Source: Streptomyces bathyalis (GTDB lineage Bacteria > Actinomycetota > Actinomycetes > Streptomycetales > Streptomycetaceae). From it: DNA of 64,000 nt. Both the position numbers and the translations under genes were made by a program. The notes under the pieces are model-generated. The model made no database searches, had not been told where the DNA came from, and worked only from the letters and a program-made list of their open reading frames with translations. Below are positions 18,336 to 26,464 of this stretch, in pieces (the stretch's first letter is position 1; each line of letters begins with the position of its first letter). The stretch covers positions 4,526,001 through 4,590,000 of the forward strand of contig NZ_CP048882.1 in the NCBI RefSeq assembly GCF_015910445.1. Direction: 5' to 3'.

Positions 18336-20564
18336 GTGCCGACTGTGCAGGAGCCGCAGACGCCGGAGGGTGACGACGCCGGTATAAGTCCCGGGGACAA
18401 GGCCGTCCCCGGTACCGGGACGGACACCGGCACCGTGCCCGCACCCAGGCGGGAGGCGGAAGCCGTCGCCAGCGACGGCACAGCCACCCGCACCCGCAGC
18501 CGTGCGCCGTCACGGCCCCGCCGTCCGGCTTCGGACGGACATCCGGCCTCGGACCCGCATCCGGCCCCGGAAGGGCACGACGGCGCCGCGCGCTCCGCCG
18601 CCGAGATCGACACCGCCGCCGACCAGCACACACGCGCCGACGCCGAGGTCGGCGCAGGCGCCAGCGCGGGCGCCCTCGCCCCCGGGCACGAGGCGCCGAG
18701 CCCTGGCCATCCCGACCCGGACTCCGGCGCTCACCGCGCCGGCAGCCCCGCTCCGGAGCGCCCACGTCGGTCCCTACGGCGGCAGGCGGCGGAGATGCTG
18801 CGTCATCCCGTCGCTTCGTCGGTGCTGCTCGCGACCGTCCTGCATCTGCTGTGGCTGTGGCTGCTCGCCAGCGGCGGAGGCGATCTGGCGGCGCAGGACG
18901 CGTGGGCGAAGTTCGTCGGGGAGCACCCGGACTCGGCCTACAACCTCGCCTGGTACGGCGGGCTTCACCCCTTCTCGTACAGCGTGATCTCGCCCTATCT
19001 CATGGCGTGGCTGGGGGTGCGAAGCACTCTGATACTGGCCGGGATTCTCTCTTCCGGTCTGCTGGCGCTCATTCTGCAGCGGGTTCTGCGCAAGCCGCTC
19101 GCGCCCGCCCTGTGGGGTGCCTTCTCCTTCACGTGCAACGCGGCCTCGGGCCGTGTGACCTTCGCGCTCGGCGTGCTCTTCGCCCTCGGGGCGGTCGCCA
19201 TGGTGTGGGCCTGGCCGCGGCGCTGGTGGCGCAGCGCCGGCAAGGGGCGGGTCGCCCGGGGGGCCGCCGCCGCGCTGCTGGCGGCGCTCGCTACGACGGG
19301 CAGCCCCGTCGCCGGGCTCTTCCTCGAAGTCGTGGCCGCCGCCCTCTTCCTCGACCGGCGCCGTCAGGCCGCCTACTCGCTCGCGGTCACACCGCCCGTC
19401 GTGGTGCTGCTCTCGTCGGTCCTCTTCCCCTTCCAGGGGCTCCAGCCGATCCCGTGGTGGTCGGTGCTCTTCCCGCTCGCCGGAGCCGTGTCCGCCTATC
19501 TGCTCGTGCCGCGTTCGTGGCGCACCGTGCGGCTCGGCGCGCTCGTGTACGCGGCCGGCGCCGTGCTCACGTGGATGATCCCCTCGCAGGTCGGGTCGAA
19601 CGTGGAGCGTCTGAGCCTGCTCTTCGGCGTGGTGATCCTGCTCGCGGCCGCTCCGCTGATCGTCCGCGACTGGCGGTCGCGGCGCGGCGTGGCGATGATC
19701 GTCGCGCTGGTCGTCGCGGCCGGCTGGCAGATCGGCAAGCCCTCCTACGACGTCTTCGCCACGACTCCGGACGACGCGTGGACGGGTGAACTCCGGCCCC
19801 TCGTCCAGCAGTTGAAGCGGGTCGACGCGTCACGCGGGCGGGTCGAGGTGGTGCCCGTACGAAGTCACCGCGAGGCGTCGGCTCTCGCTCCGTATGTGAA
19901 TCTCGCCCGCGGCTGGAACAGGCAGGCCGACACCGACCGCAACCCGGTCTTCTACGAGAACGGCAATCTGACGCCGGAGAGTTACCACAAGTGGCTGCGG
20001 CGCTGGGCGGTGCACTACGTGGTGCTGCCGTCCTCGCCGCCGGACGGGGCGGGCAAGGAGGAGGCCGAGATCGTCCGCAGGGGGCAGCCCTATCTGAAGG
20101 AGATCTGGAGCGGCGTGCACTGGCGGCTCTTCCGCGTCGCCGATCCGCAGCCGATGGCGGAACCTCCGGCGAGCGTGACGCACGCGGGAGCGGGCGAGGT
20201 GCGCGTGAAGGTGCGGCAGCGCGGAGCGGTGCTCGTGCGGATCCCCTGGTCGCCCTGGCTGGGCCTGGTCGACTCGCAAGGCCGCCGCATCGAGGCTCCG
20301 AAGCCGGGGGAGCCGAACCGTCAGGGCTGTGTGCGCAAGGCCAGGCCGCAGGTGGGCGGTCCGCCGCCGCCCGGCCAGGAGGAGCCGGTGACGGACACCT
20401 GGACGCTGCTGGAGGCGCCGCGCCCCGGCACGTACCGGCTGGCGGCGCCCTACAAGCTGCCCCGCGGTACGACCTGTCCGAGCGGTGCGGGCGGCCTCGG
20501 TGCGATGGCCGGGACGGGCGACGGCAGCGGGGCGGCACCCTTTGGCAGCGCGGCCGAGCGCTGA
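18336..20564 (+). CDS. Polytopic membrane protein, possible GT-C-like or MFS-annotated family
   Basis: I choose the GTG at 18336 because GGGGGAG lies eight bases before it; an ATG at 18267 in the same frame has no good ribosome site. The protein has ~742 residues. The first ~145 are a disordered Pro/Ala/Asp tail. About ten to eleven membrane helices follow (from VASSVLLATVLHLLWLWLLA to VAMIVALVVAAGW). A soluble C-terminal region of ~260 residues contains WVHYVVL- and WRLFRVADPQP-like stretches. An acidic PDSAYNLAWYGG loop after the first helix recalls the first external loop of GT-C glycosyltransferases, where a catalytic Asp sits. Conserved in actinobacteria, but of unproved function. It follows the D,D-carboxypeptidase closely, so a role in envelope building is plausible. 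Confidence 0.65.
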   Translation: MPTVQEPQTPEGDDAGISPGDKAVPGTGTDTGTVPAPRREAEAVASDGTATRTRSRAPSRPRRPASDGHPASDPHPAPEGHDGAARSAAEIDTAADQHTRADAEVGAGASAGALAPGHEAPSPGHPDPDSGAHRAGSPAPERPRRSLRRQAAEMLRHPVASSVLLATVLHLLWLWLLASGGGDLAAQDAWAKFVGEHPDSAYNLAWYGGLHPFSYSVISPYLMAWLGVRSTLILAGILSSGLLALILQRVLRKPLAPALWGAFSFTCNAASGRVTFALGVLFALGAVAMVWAWPRRWWRSAGKGRVARGAAAALLAALATTGSPVAGLFLEVVAAALFLDRRRQAAYSLAVTPPVVVLLSSVLFPFQGLQPIPWWSVLFPLAGAVSAYLLVPRSWRTVRLGALVYAAGAVLTWMIPSQVGSNVERLSLLFGVVILLAAAPLIVRDWRSRRGVAMIVALVVAAGWQIGKPSYDVFATTPDDAWTGELRPLVQQLKRVDASRGRVEVVPVRSHREASALAPYVNLARGWNRQADTDRNPVFYENGNLTPESYHKWLRRWAVHYVVLPSSPPDGAGKEEAEIVRRGQPYLKEIWSGVHWRLFRVADPQPMAEPPASVTHAGAGEVRVKVRQRGAVLVRIPWSPWLGLVDSQGRRIEAPKPGEPNRQGCVRKARPQVGGPPPPGQEEPVTDTWTLLEAPRPGTYRLAAPYKLPRGTTCPSGAGGLGAMAGTGDGSGAAPFGSAAER

Positions 20565-20646
20565 ATGCGGCAGTGACACGTCGGTGGCAGTGTTCAGGCT
20601 GACGAGGGGACGGGCCCACGGGGTGCCGGCGCCGGGGCGGCCGGTG

Positions 20647-21033
20647 TCAGCTGCCGCTGCCGTAGGGGCGGGTGAGGATCTCCATGGAGTGCCCGTCCGG
20701 GTCGGCCCAGTAGACGCCGCGGCCACCGTCGTTGTGGTTGATCTCGCCGGCGTGCTGACGGAACGGGTCCGCCCAGTAGGTCAGTCCGGCGTCCTGGATG
20801 CGGCCGAAGATGGCGTCGAACTCGTCCTCGGAGACGAGGAACGCGTAGTGCTGCGGCGTGACGCCGCCTTCGCCCGCGTCCGCGAAGTCGAGCGTCACGT
20901 CGTTGGCGGCGACGACGGGAAGGAACGGGCCGAACTGCGGCTGCACTTCGAGCCCCAGCAGGCCGGCGAGGAAGTCGGCCGACGCCTTCTTGTCGGTGGC
21001 GTGGACGATGGTGTGGTTGAGCTGGACGGCCAT
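20647..21033 (-). CDS. VOC-superfamily (glyoxalase/dioxygenase-like) protein
   Basis: The 128-residue protein shows a single VOC unit: LNHTIVHATDKKASADFLAGLLGL at the start, HYAFLVSEDEFDAIFGRI in the middle and GRGVYWADPDGHSMEILTRP at the end. The His and Glu positions of the metal site (LNHT, GHSMEIL) are present. VOC proteins include glyoxalases, extradiol dioxygenases and antibiotic-binding proteins. Nothing in the neighbourhood picks one of these. GGGGAGA sits six bases before the ATG. The gene converges with the membrane protein at 18336. Confidence 0.88.
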   Translation of the reverse strand: MAVQLNHTIVHATDKKASADFLAGLLGLEVQPQFGPFLPVVAANDVTLDFADAGEGGVTPQHYAFLVSEDEFDAIFGRIQDAGLTYWADPFRQHAGEINHNDGGRGVYWADPDGHSMEILTRPYGSGS

Positions 21034-21192
21034 GTGTGTCTCCCCATTCGCTCGGTACGGGCAGCGCGCCGGGTGCCACGGGTGCCGGCCACGGGCGCGC
21101 CTGTCCTGCCTTGCTCTCGGTTCCAACGGAGACCCGGCGCGGTTGATTTCGGGATCGGCTTCGGTCTTTCGTCGTAGTCCCGCGGCCGGACG

Positions 21193-21224
21193 CGGGCTCC
21201 CGCGGGCGACGCCGCGGGAGCCCG
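21193..21224 (-). terminator. Terminator of the SSI-like inhibitor gene
   Basis: Perfect 13-bp arms CGGGCTCCCGCGG (21193-21205) and CCGCGGGAGCCCG (21212-21224) with a six-base loop lie one base beyond the stop codon of the SSI-like gene. This is a textbook factor-independent terminator position for a highly expressed secreted protein. Confidence 0.75.
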
Positions 21225-21225
21225 G

Positions 21226-21660
21226 TCAAGAAGGTACGTGCATGCCGGTGCGTGGCAGCAGCGGCACGAGGGCGTCCCAGCGCTTCATCTCGCAGCCGTT
21301 CTCGCGGTTGAAGTGCGCGTCGACGCGCCGCCCGGCCCAGACACCGCGCACATGTGCGCTCGCCGGGCCGCCGTACTGCATGGTGCAGCGCGTGCCGGGG
21401 GCCACGGGGGCGAAGGGGTCCTTGCCCCAGACGGTCAGTTCGTCGAGCCCGTCGCAGGCTTCCTCGGCGTCGCGGTGGTCGCCCGCGGTGGGGTGGCAGT
21501 ACAGCTCGGAGGTGCCGTCGGTGGTGGCACTGCCGGATTCGGCGATGGTGACCGTGAGGTGGTCGACCTGTCCGTGGCGTACGTCGGCGAGAGCGTCGGG
21601 GGTGACGGTCAGGGCTGACGTCAGTGCGGTGGCGGTGAGGGCGAGGCGGCGGATCAGCAT
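21226..21660 (-). CDS. Subtilisin inhibitor-like (SSI family) secreted protein
   Basis: The 144-residue protein has a signal peptide (MLIRRLALTATALTSALTV, cleavage near ALA). The SSI fold signature follows: LTVTIAESG, then Cys pairs LYCHPTAG...EEACDGL and TRCTMQYGG...NGCEMKRW, the two conserved disulfides, with VRGVWAGRRVDAHFNRENGCEM before the end. SSI proteins are dimeric inhibitors of subtilisin-like and trypsin-like proteases and are typical of Streptomyces. By alignment to SSI the reactive-site segment MCPM-VYDP corresponds here to RCTM-QYGG. P1 Met is kept but P2 Pro is Thr and P1' is Gln, which could change the target protease. A terminator follows at once. Confidence 0.85.
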   Translation of the reverse strand: MLIRRLALTATALTSALTVTPDALADVRHGQVDHLTVTIAESGSATTDGTSELYCHPTAGDHRDAEEACDGLDELTVWGKDPFAPVAPGTRCTMQYGGPASAHVRGVWAGRRVDAHFNRENGCEMKRWDALVPLLPRTGMHVPS

Positions 21661-21958
21661 CGTGGACTCCTGGGCACCGGTAGGGGAGGGACGAGGGGAA
21701 CGCGAGCGGGTCGGTACGAGCGACGCGGTGGCGGGCAGGGGGCGGCGTGCGGACTGCCGGTCCGGTGGGCCCCTTGGTCCGCCAACGCGCCGGACGGTGC
21801 GCCCGTCGCGCTCGGGGCGGCACGTTGACCGGAACGAGTTACACCCGAGCCGCATACGGACGGACCGACGGCAGCGGGAAGTAAGGCGGGGAGGGAGACG
21901 GCTCCCGTGCCGCCGTTCGGTCCCCGGCCGCTCCGGAACCCGTGCGGCAGCCGTCCCC

Positions 21959-22330
21959 TCACTCGTGGGCGTCGCTGCCGGGGGGTGCCGGACGGCTGTC
22001 GCCGAGGGCGCCGGTTAGCGGACCCCTCGGGAGGAGGGCGTCGTGCGGCGGGCCGGGGACCTGCCGTGCCTCAGGGCTCTCGGGTGTGTGCGGTTCGTCG
22101 CGGGCGCCGGGCCCGTCCGGCCCGAAGGAACCGTCCGGCAGGACCCGCCGGTGTTCCCGCGGTGCTCCTGGAACGGTCCTGCCCTGGCGGTTCCATTCGT
22201 TCGCGAGCCCGGCGTAGATCGGCTCCAGCCAGTAGGCGCCGGTCAGCTCCGCGAACTGCGTGCGGGGTTCGCCGAGCCCGAGTACGTCGCCTCGTGCGGT
22301 CCTCAGAACGATGAATGACGTGTTTCCCAT
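21959..22330 (-). CDS. Small hypothetical protein
   Basis: The ATG at 22330 gives 123 residues, beginning GNTSFIVLRTARGDVLGLGEP. An ordered-looking N-terminal half has FAELTGAYWLEPIYAGLANEWN. The C-terminal half is Pro/Gly/Arg/Asp-rich and probably disordered. I do not recognise a family. Codon usage in the first half (GC at third positions, hydrophobic/charged alternation) looks genuine. GGGGG upstream is a weak ribosome site about nine bases from the ATG. It is divergent from the reductase gene at 22548. It may be a strain-level orphan. Confidence 0.45.
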   Translation of the reverse strand: MGNTSFIVLRTARGDVLGLGEPRTQFAELTGAYWLEPIYAGLANEWNRQGRTVPGAPREHRRVLPDGSFGPDGPGARDEPHTPESPEARQVPGPPHDALLPRGPLTGALGDSRPAPPGSDAHE

Positions 22331-22547
22331 GCCGGAGCAACCCCCGATGGCCGTGCGGGGACACCGTCCGCTCGGTCGCTTCACTGCCACGAGGGCCCTC
22401 GTTCGATCACACGTTGGTCACGGAACGTCAAGAACCGGTGTCAATGCCCGAGTCTGTACGGATGCGGGGCCGGGAACGCCTGGGCCAGGAGCGGACGGGA
22501 GCGTGGGCGTTGCGGCCGGCGTCACCGTCCATGACAGGGGGATCTTC

Positions 22548-23132
22548 GTGCGAAAGCTGACCTACTTCATCGCCGTCTCGATCGACGGCTTCATCGGTGG
22601 GCCCGACGGTGAGGCCCAGTTCTTCACCGAGTACGTGGACGAGGAGTTCCTCGAGTTCCTCAAGGCGGAGTTCCCCGAGACCCTGCCGACCAACGGGCGC
22701 CGAATGCTGGGCCTTGACGACCTGGAGAACCAGCAGTTCGACACGGTCATCCAGGGCAGGGCCAGCTACGACATCGCGCTGGATCTCGATGTCACCAGCC
22801 CGTACGCGCACATGCGCCAGTTCGTCGCCTCACGCAGCATCGAGAAGTCGCCGGACCCGGCGGTGGAGATCGTCTCGGATGACCTGGTGGGGCGGGTCCG
22901 TGCTCTGAAGGAGGAAGAGGGGCCGCTCGGGATCTATCTGTGCGGCGGTTCCGGGCTTGCCGGTGAACTTGTGGACGAGGTCGACGAGTTGGTGCTCAAG
23001 ACCTATCCGGTGGTTCTCGGCTCCGGCATGCCGATGTTCGCATCGGGGTTCGCCCTCACGGAGTTCGAGCTCGACTCGGTCCGTACGTTCGGCAACGGCA
23101 TCCTCGTCAGGCGGTACAGCCGGAAGCGCTGA
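22548..23132 (+). CDS. Dihydrofolate reductase-like (RibD C-terminal domain) protein
   Basis: The GTG at 22548 has GGGGGA seven bases upstream and gives 194 residues. The start KLTYFIAVSIDGFIGGPDGE is the RibD_C/DHFR N-terminal strand. FDTVIQGRASYDIALD and GIYLCGGSGLAGELVDEVDELVLKTYPVVLGSGMP carry the nucleotide-binding GG and the late hinge of the fold. These YyaP/YwjB-type reductases probably use NADPH, but their substrates are unknown. A short imperfect hairpin (about 23141-23177) lies between this gene and the convergent ABC transporter gene. Confidence 0.88.
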   Translation: MRKLTYFIAVSIDGFIGGPDGEAQFFTEYVDEEFLEFLKAEFPETLPTNGRRMLGLDDLENQQFDTVIQGRASYDIALDLDVTSPYAHMRQFVASRSIEKSPDPAVEIVSDDLVGRVRALKEEEGPLGIYLCGGSGLAGELVDEVDELVLKTYPVVLGSGMPMFASGFALTEFELDSVRTFGNGILVRRYSRKR

Positions 23133-23172
23133 CCCGGCATCTGGCCCTCGCCGGGGCCCGGCGGGGGGAGGG

Positions 23173-26100
23173 TCAGCTGATCTGGCGGCGGACCAGCTGG
23201 TGGAACTCGCCGGAGGTGTCGGCGAGGAGCTCCGCGGGCGTCCCCTGCTGGACGATCCGGCCTCGCGACATCACGAGCACACGGTCGGCGTCCATGACGG
23301 TGGAGAGCCGGTGTGCGATCACGACGCGCGTTGCCTGCAGCTTGCGGGTGCTCTCGGTGACGATGCGCTGGGTCTCGTTGTCGAGGGCGCTCGTCGCCTC
23401 GTCGAAGTAGAGGATGCGCGGCCGCCGGATGAGCGCCTGGGCGATCATCAGGCGCTGCCGCTGTCCGCCGGAGACGGCGGCGCCGCCGTCCGAGAGGATC
23501 GTGTGCATCCCCATGGGCATGCGCTTGATGTCCTCGGCGAGGCCCGCCATCTCCGCGGCTTCCCACGCCTCGTCGTGCGAGTAGATCTCCGCCCCGCATA
23601 TGGAGTCGAGGATCGAGCCGACGAACGGCTGCGCGTTCTGGAGCACGACGCCGCACTGCCGGCGCACCGCCGCCTGGTCGAGGGCGGCCAGGTCCTGCCC
23701 GTCGTAGAGCACGCTGCCGGAGCCCGGCTTCTCGAAGCCGATGAGAAGCCTCAGCAGCGTCGACTTGCCGCAGCCGCTCGGCCCGACGACGGCCACGAAC
23801 TCGCCGGGCTCGACGCGCAGCGTGACGTCGTCGAGCGTCAGCGGGCCGTCATCGCTGTACCGGAAGGACAGCTGCCGCGCCTCGATCTCGCCGGTGAGTT
23901 CGCCGGGCTGCGAGCTGCCGCCGCGCACCTCGGTGGGCTCGTGCAGCACGGGCTTGACCTTCTCGAACATCGGCAGCGCCGCGGCGGCGGAGATCAGCGA
24001 GTTGGTCAGCTGGGTCACCGACGTCAGCATCATCGTGACGGCGGTGTTGAAGGTGAGGAAGCCGCTGGAGGACAGGCTGCCCCGGGCCGGGCCCGCCAGC
24101 AGCATGAACAGGATGAGAGAAGTGAGCGGCAGATAGACCGAGTTGAGGACCGTGGTGAGGTTCTTGATCCGGCCGACGCGCTGCTGGAGCTCACGGCTGC
24201 GCGCGAACTCCCGTGCCCACGCCGCGTAGGCGAAGCTCTCGGCTGCGGCCACGCGGAGCTTCGGCAGCCCGCGCAGCGTCTGGAACGACATGTTGTTGAG
24301 CTTGTTGTTGAGGTCGACCAGTTTGCTCTGCCAGCGCAGTTGCCAGATCCCCATCGCGACGAACGCCCCAGCGATGACGACGAGAAGGCCGACCGCCATC
24401 AGAGCCAGCGGGACGCTGTAGAAGAGGAGCAGCACCAGGTTCATCGAGCCGATCGTGCACGCCTGCACGGCCACCGGCCCGACACCGGACAGCACCCGCC
24501 GCATGGTGCTGATCCCCATGGCCGCGCTGGCCAGTTCACCCGTGGAGCGCTCCGCGAAGAACTTCGTCGGCAGCCGCAACAGCCGGTCCCAGACGGCGGG
24601 TTGCAGCGCCGCCTCGACGCGTCCCTCCATGCGCAGGATGGAGTTGTTCTGCAGCAGCATGAAGGCGGCGGAGACGATGCTGCTCAGCACGATCGCCAGG
24701 GAGACCTGCTTGATGAGACTGGTCTCGGCGTTCGGCACGAACTCACCGAGCACCTTCCCCGTCGCGATCGGCACCAGCGCTCCCAGGCCGACCGCGACGA
24801 GCCCGCCGAGGAGCAGGTTCCGCAGGTCCATGCGGGTCCCGCCCAGACAGAAGCGCAGCAACTGCCAGGCGTTCATGGGCTCTTCGGGCAGCGGCCGGTA
24901 GAACATCACGGCACGCGGCTCGAACTCCTCGGCGCGTGACTTGCGGATCCTGATGCGCCCGCCGTCCGCGTCCACCGCCTCGTACCGTCCGCGCCGCCAC
25001 AGCAGCGCCACCGGGTCACCGGAGCCTGCCTTGTGGCCCACGAGCGGTCCGGTGTTCTCCCGCCACCAGCGGCCCTGGAGCTTCACCACCCGGGTGCGGA
25101 CGCGTGAGCTGAGGGCGATGCGCTCTACGGGATTCGTACGGTCGTTGACGGCGCGGCCCTGCGCGGGAGCGGACAGCTCGATGCCTGCCGCGCCGGCGGC
25201 CTTGCGGGCGACGACGAGTGTCGCGTCGTCGTTCGCGGACGAGGAGCCTGAGGAGCCCTTGCCGGTGGTGTTGATGGAGGCCAGCAGCGCCTGGTCGGCC
25301 TGGGCGCGCACGGTCTCGCCGGCCTCGATGCCCGCGGCCGTACGGTCCTCGTGCGCACGCTCGAGCCGTTCGATCCACCGGTCGAGGGCGGAGAGCAGCC
25401 GGAACTGCTGGTCGACCATGCGCTGCCACACTGCGCCGTCGACGAGCAGTTGGGACGCCGCCTCCTGGCTGAACTCGGCCCCGTACTGGACGCTGCGGGG
25501 ATCCACGTGCATCCAGAGGATCTCGTCGTCGTCCTGGCCGTAACCGGCGCCCGGGTGGACGGCGTCCGGGGTGACCTCGCCGTCGAGCGGCGCCTCGAAG
25601 AGCACCCGGAGGCTGCGTCCGATGCCCGTGGCGAAGGCATTGTCGAGCGGGGTGTGGGGCAGTGCCGCGATGCCGTCGGCCGGGGTCTGGGTCTGGTCCC
25701 AGGCAGCGTGGCCCTGGAAGTGGGCGGAGACACTGCTGTACTCGGGCCTGTGCAGTTCGCGGAGTTCGATGCGGCGCAGCCCGCACTCCCGCAGCGGCCT
25801 TCCGACCAGCGTGTGCTGAGTGCCCTCGATCGGGCCGAGGAGCAGGGTTCCGGGCTCCAGCCTGCCGAGGAAGTGCCAGTGGCCCTGCTGAACCACGTCG
25901 ACCGCGAACAGGTCCATGGCTCCGGCGGTCACCAGCCACAGCACATGGGGGCCTTCGAGGGGGAGGCTTCGCATGCCGACGCAGTCGACTCCGTCGCCGA
26001 GCATGCCGAAGGCGGCGGTCACCGGGTCCTGGGGGTGCGTCGCGACGGTGCTGTGCCCGCCGGTGTCGTGGGCGGGGGAGCGGTGCTCTCCCGTGTCCTG

Positions 26101-26463
26101 CATCGGGACCCGGTGCTCGCCGGTGTCGTAGGCGGGAGCCGGGTGTTCGGCGGTGTCGTACGAGTTCGTGCCGTACGGGGGAGTGCCGTGCGCGCCTGTG
26201 GCGTACGCGCCTGTGTCGTACGTGCCCGTGTCGTACGTGCCCGTGTCGTACGGAGTGCCGTACGAGCCGCCGCCCTGGCCCACGGCCTGTTGCGTACCGG
26301 TGTCGTGCGTGCCGTTCTGCGGACTCGGGGTGCCGTACGGCGGTGTGTGCTCGCTCTCCTCGGCCGTGCCGAAGGAGCCCGGGTGCCACTGGCCCGCCTG
26401 CCACGAGCCGGTGTCCTGCCCGGTCGTGCGCGGGTCCCGTGCGGAGCCGTCGCCGGATGCCAC
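23173..26463 (-). CDS. NHLM-type peptide exporter ABC transporter (permease-ATPase) without peptidase
   Basis: The GTG at 26463 starts one base after the upstream ABC gene's stop, with AAGGAG inside that gene's end. The 1096-residue protein has a disordered N-terminus (~residues 30-135) with degenerate Tyr-Asp-Thr-Gly repeats (YDTGTYDTG). A ~400-residue cytoplasmic domain typical of NHLM-system ATP-binding subunits follows, then six membrane helices. The C-terminal ABC domain has Walker A GPSGCGKSTLL, signature VSGGQRQR and Walker B ILYFDEATSALD. In NHLM systems this subunit partners the C39-containing transporter to export double-glycine peptides. The presumed cargo is the peptide at 30157. 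The repeats at the N-terminus are unusual for the family. Confidence 0.88.
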   Translation of the reverse strand: MASGDGSARDPRTTGQDTGSWQAGQWHPGSFGTAEESEHTPPYGTPSPQNGTHDTGTQQAVGQGGGSYGTPYDTGTYDTGTYDTGAYATGAHGTPPYGTNSYDTAEHPAPAYDTGEHRVPMQDTGEHRSPAHDTGGHSTVATHPQDPVTAAFGMLGDGVDCVGMRSLPLEGPHVLWLVTAGAMDLFAVDVVQQGHWHFLGRLEPGTLLLGPIEGTQHTLVGRPLRECGLRRIELRELHRPEYSSVSAHFQGHAAWDQTQTPADGIAALPHTPLDNAFATGIGRSLRVLFEAPLDGEVTPDAVHPGAGYGQDDDEILWMHVDPRSVQYGAEFSQEAASQLLVDGAVWQRMVDQQFRLLSALDRWIERLERAHEDRTAAGIEAGETVRAQADQALLASINTTGKGSSGSSSANDDATLVVARKAAGAAGIELSAPAQGRAVNDRTNPVERIALSSRVRTRVVKLQGRWWRENTGPLVGHKAGSGDPVALLWRRGRYEAVDADGGRIRIRKSRAEEFEPRAVMFYRPLPEEPMNAWQLLRFCLGGTRMDLRNLLLGGLVAVGLGALVPIATGKVLGEFVPNAETSLIKQVSLAIVLSSIVSAAFMLLQNNSILRMEGRVEAALQPAVWDRLLRLPTKFFAERSTGELASAAMGISTMRRVLSGVGPVAVQACTIGSMNLVLLLFYSVPLALMAVGLLVVIAGAFVAMGIWQLRWQSKLVDLNNKLNNMSFQTLRGLPKLRVAAAESFAYAAWAREFARSRELQQRVGRIKNLTTVLNSVYLPLTSLILFMLLAGPARGSLSSSGFLTFNTAVTMMLTSVTQLTNSLISAAAALPMFEKVKPVLHEPTEVRGGSSQPGELTGEIEARQLSFRYSDDGPLTLDDVTLRVEPGEFVAVVGPSGCGKSTLLRLLIGFEKPGSGSVLYDGQDLAALDQAAVRRQCGVVLQNAQPFVGSILDSICGAEIYSHDEAWEAAEMAGLAEDIKRMPMGMHTILSDGGAAVSGGQRQRLMIAQALIRRPRILYFDEATSALDNETQRIVTESTRKLQATRVVIAHRLSTVMDADRVLVMSRGRIVQQGTPAELLADTSGEFHQLVRRQIS

Positions 26464-26464
26464 G

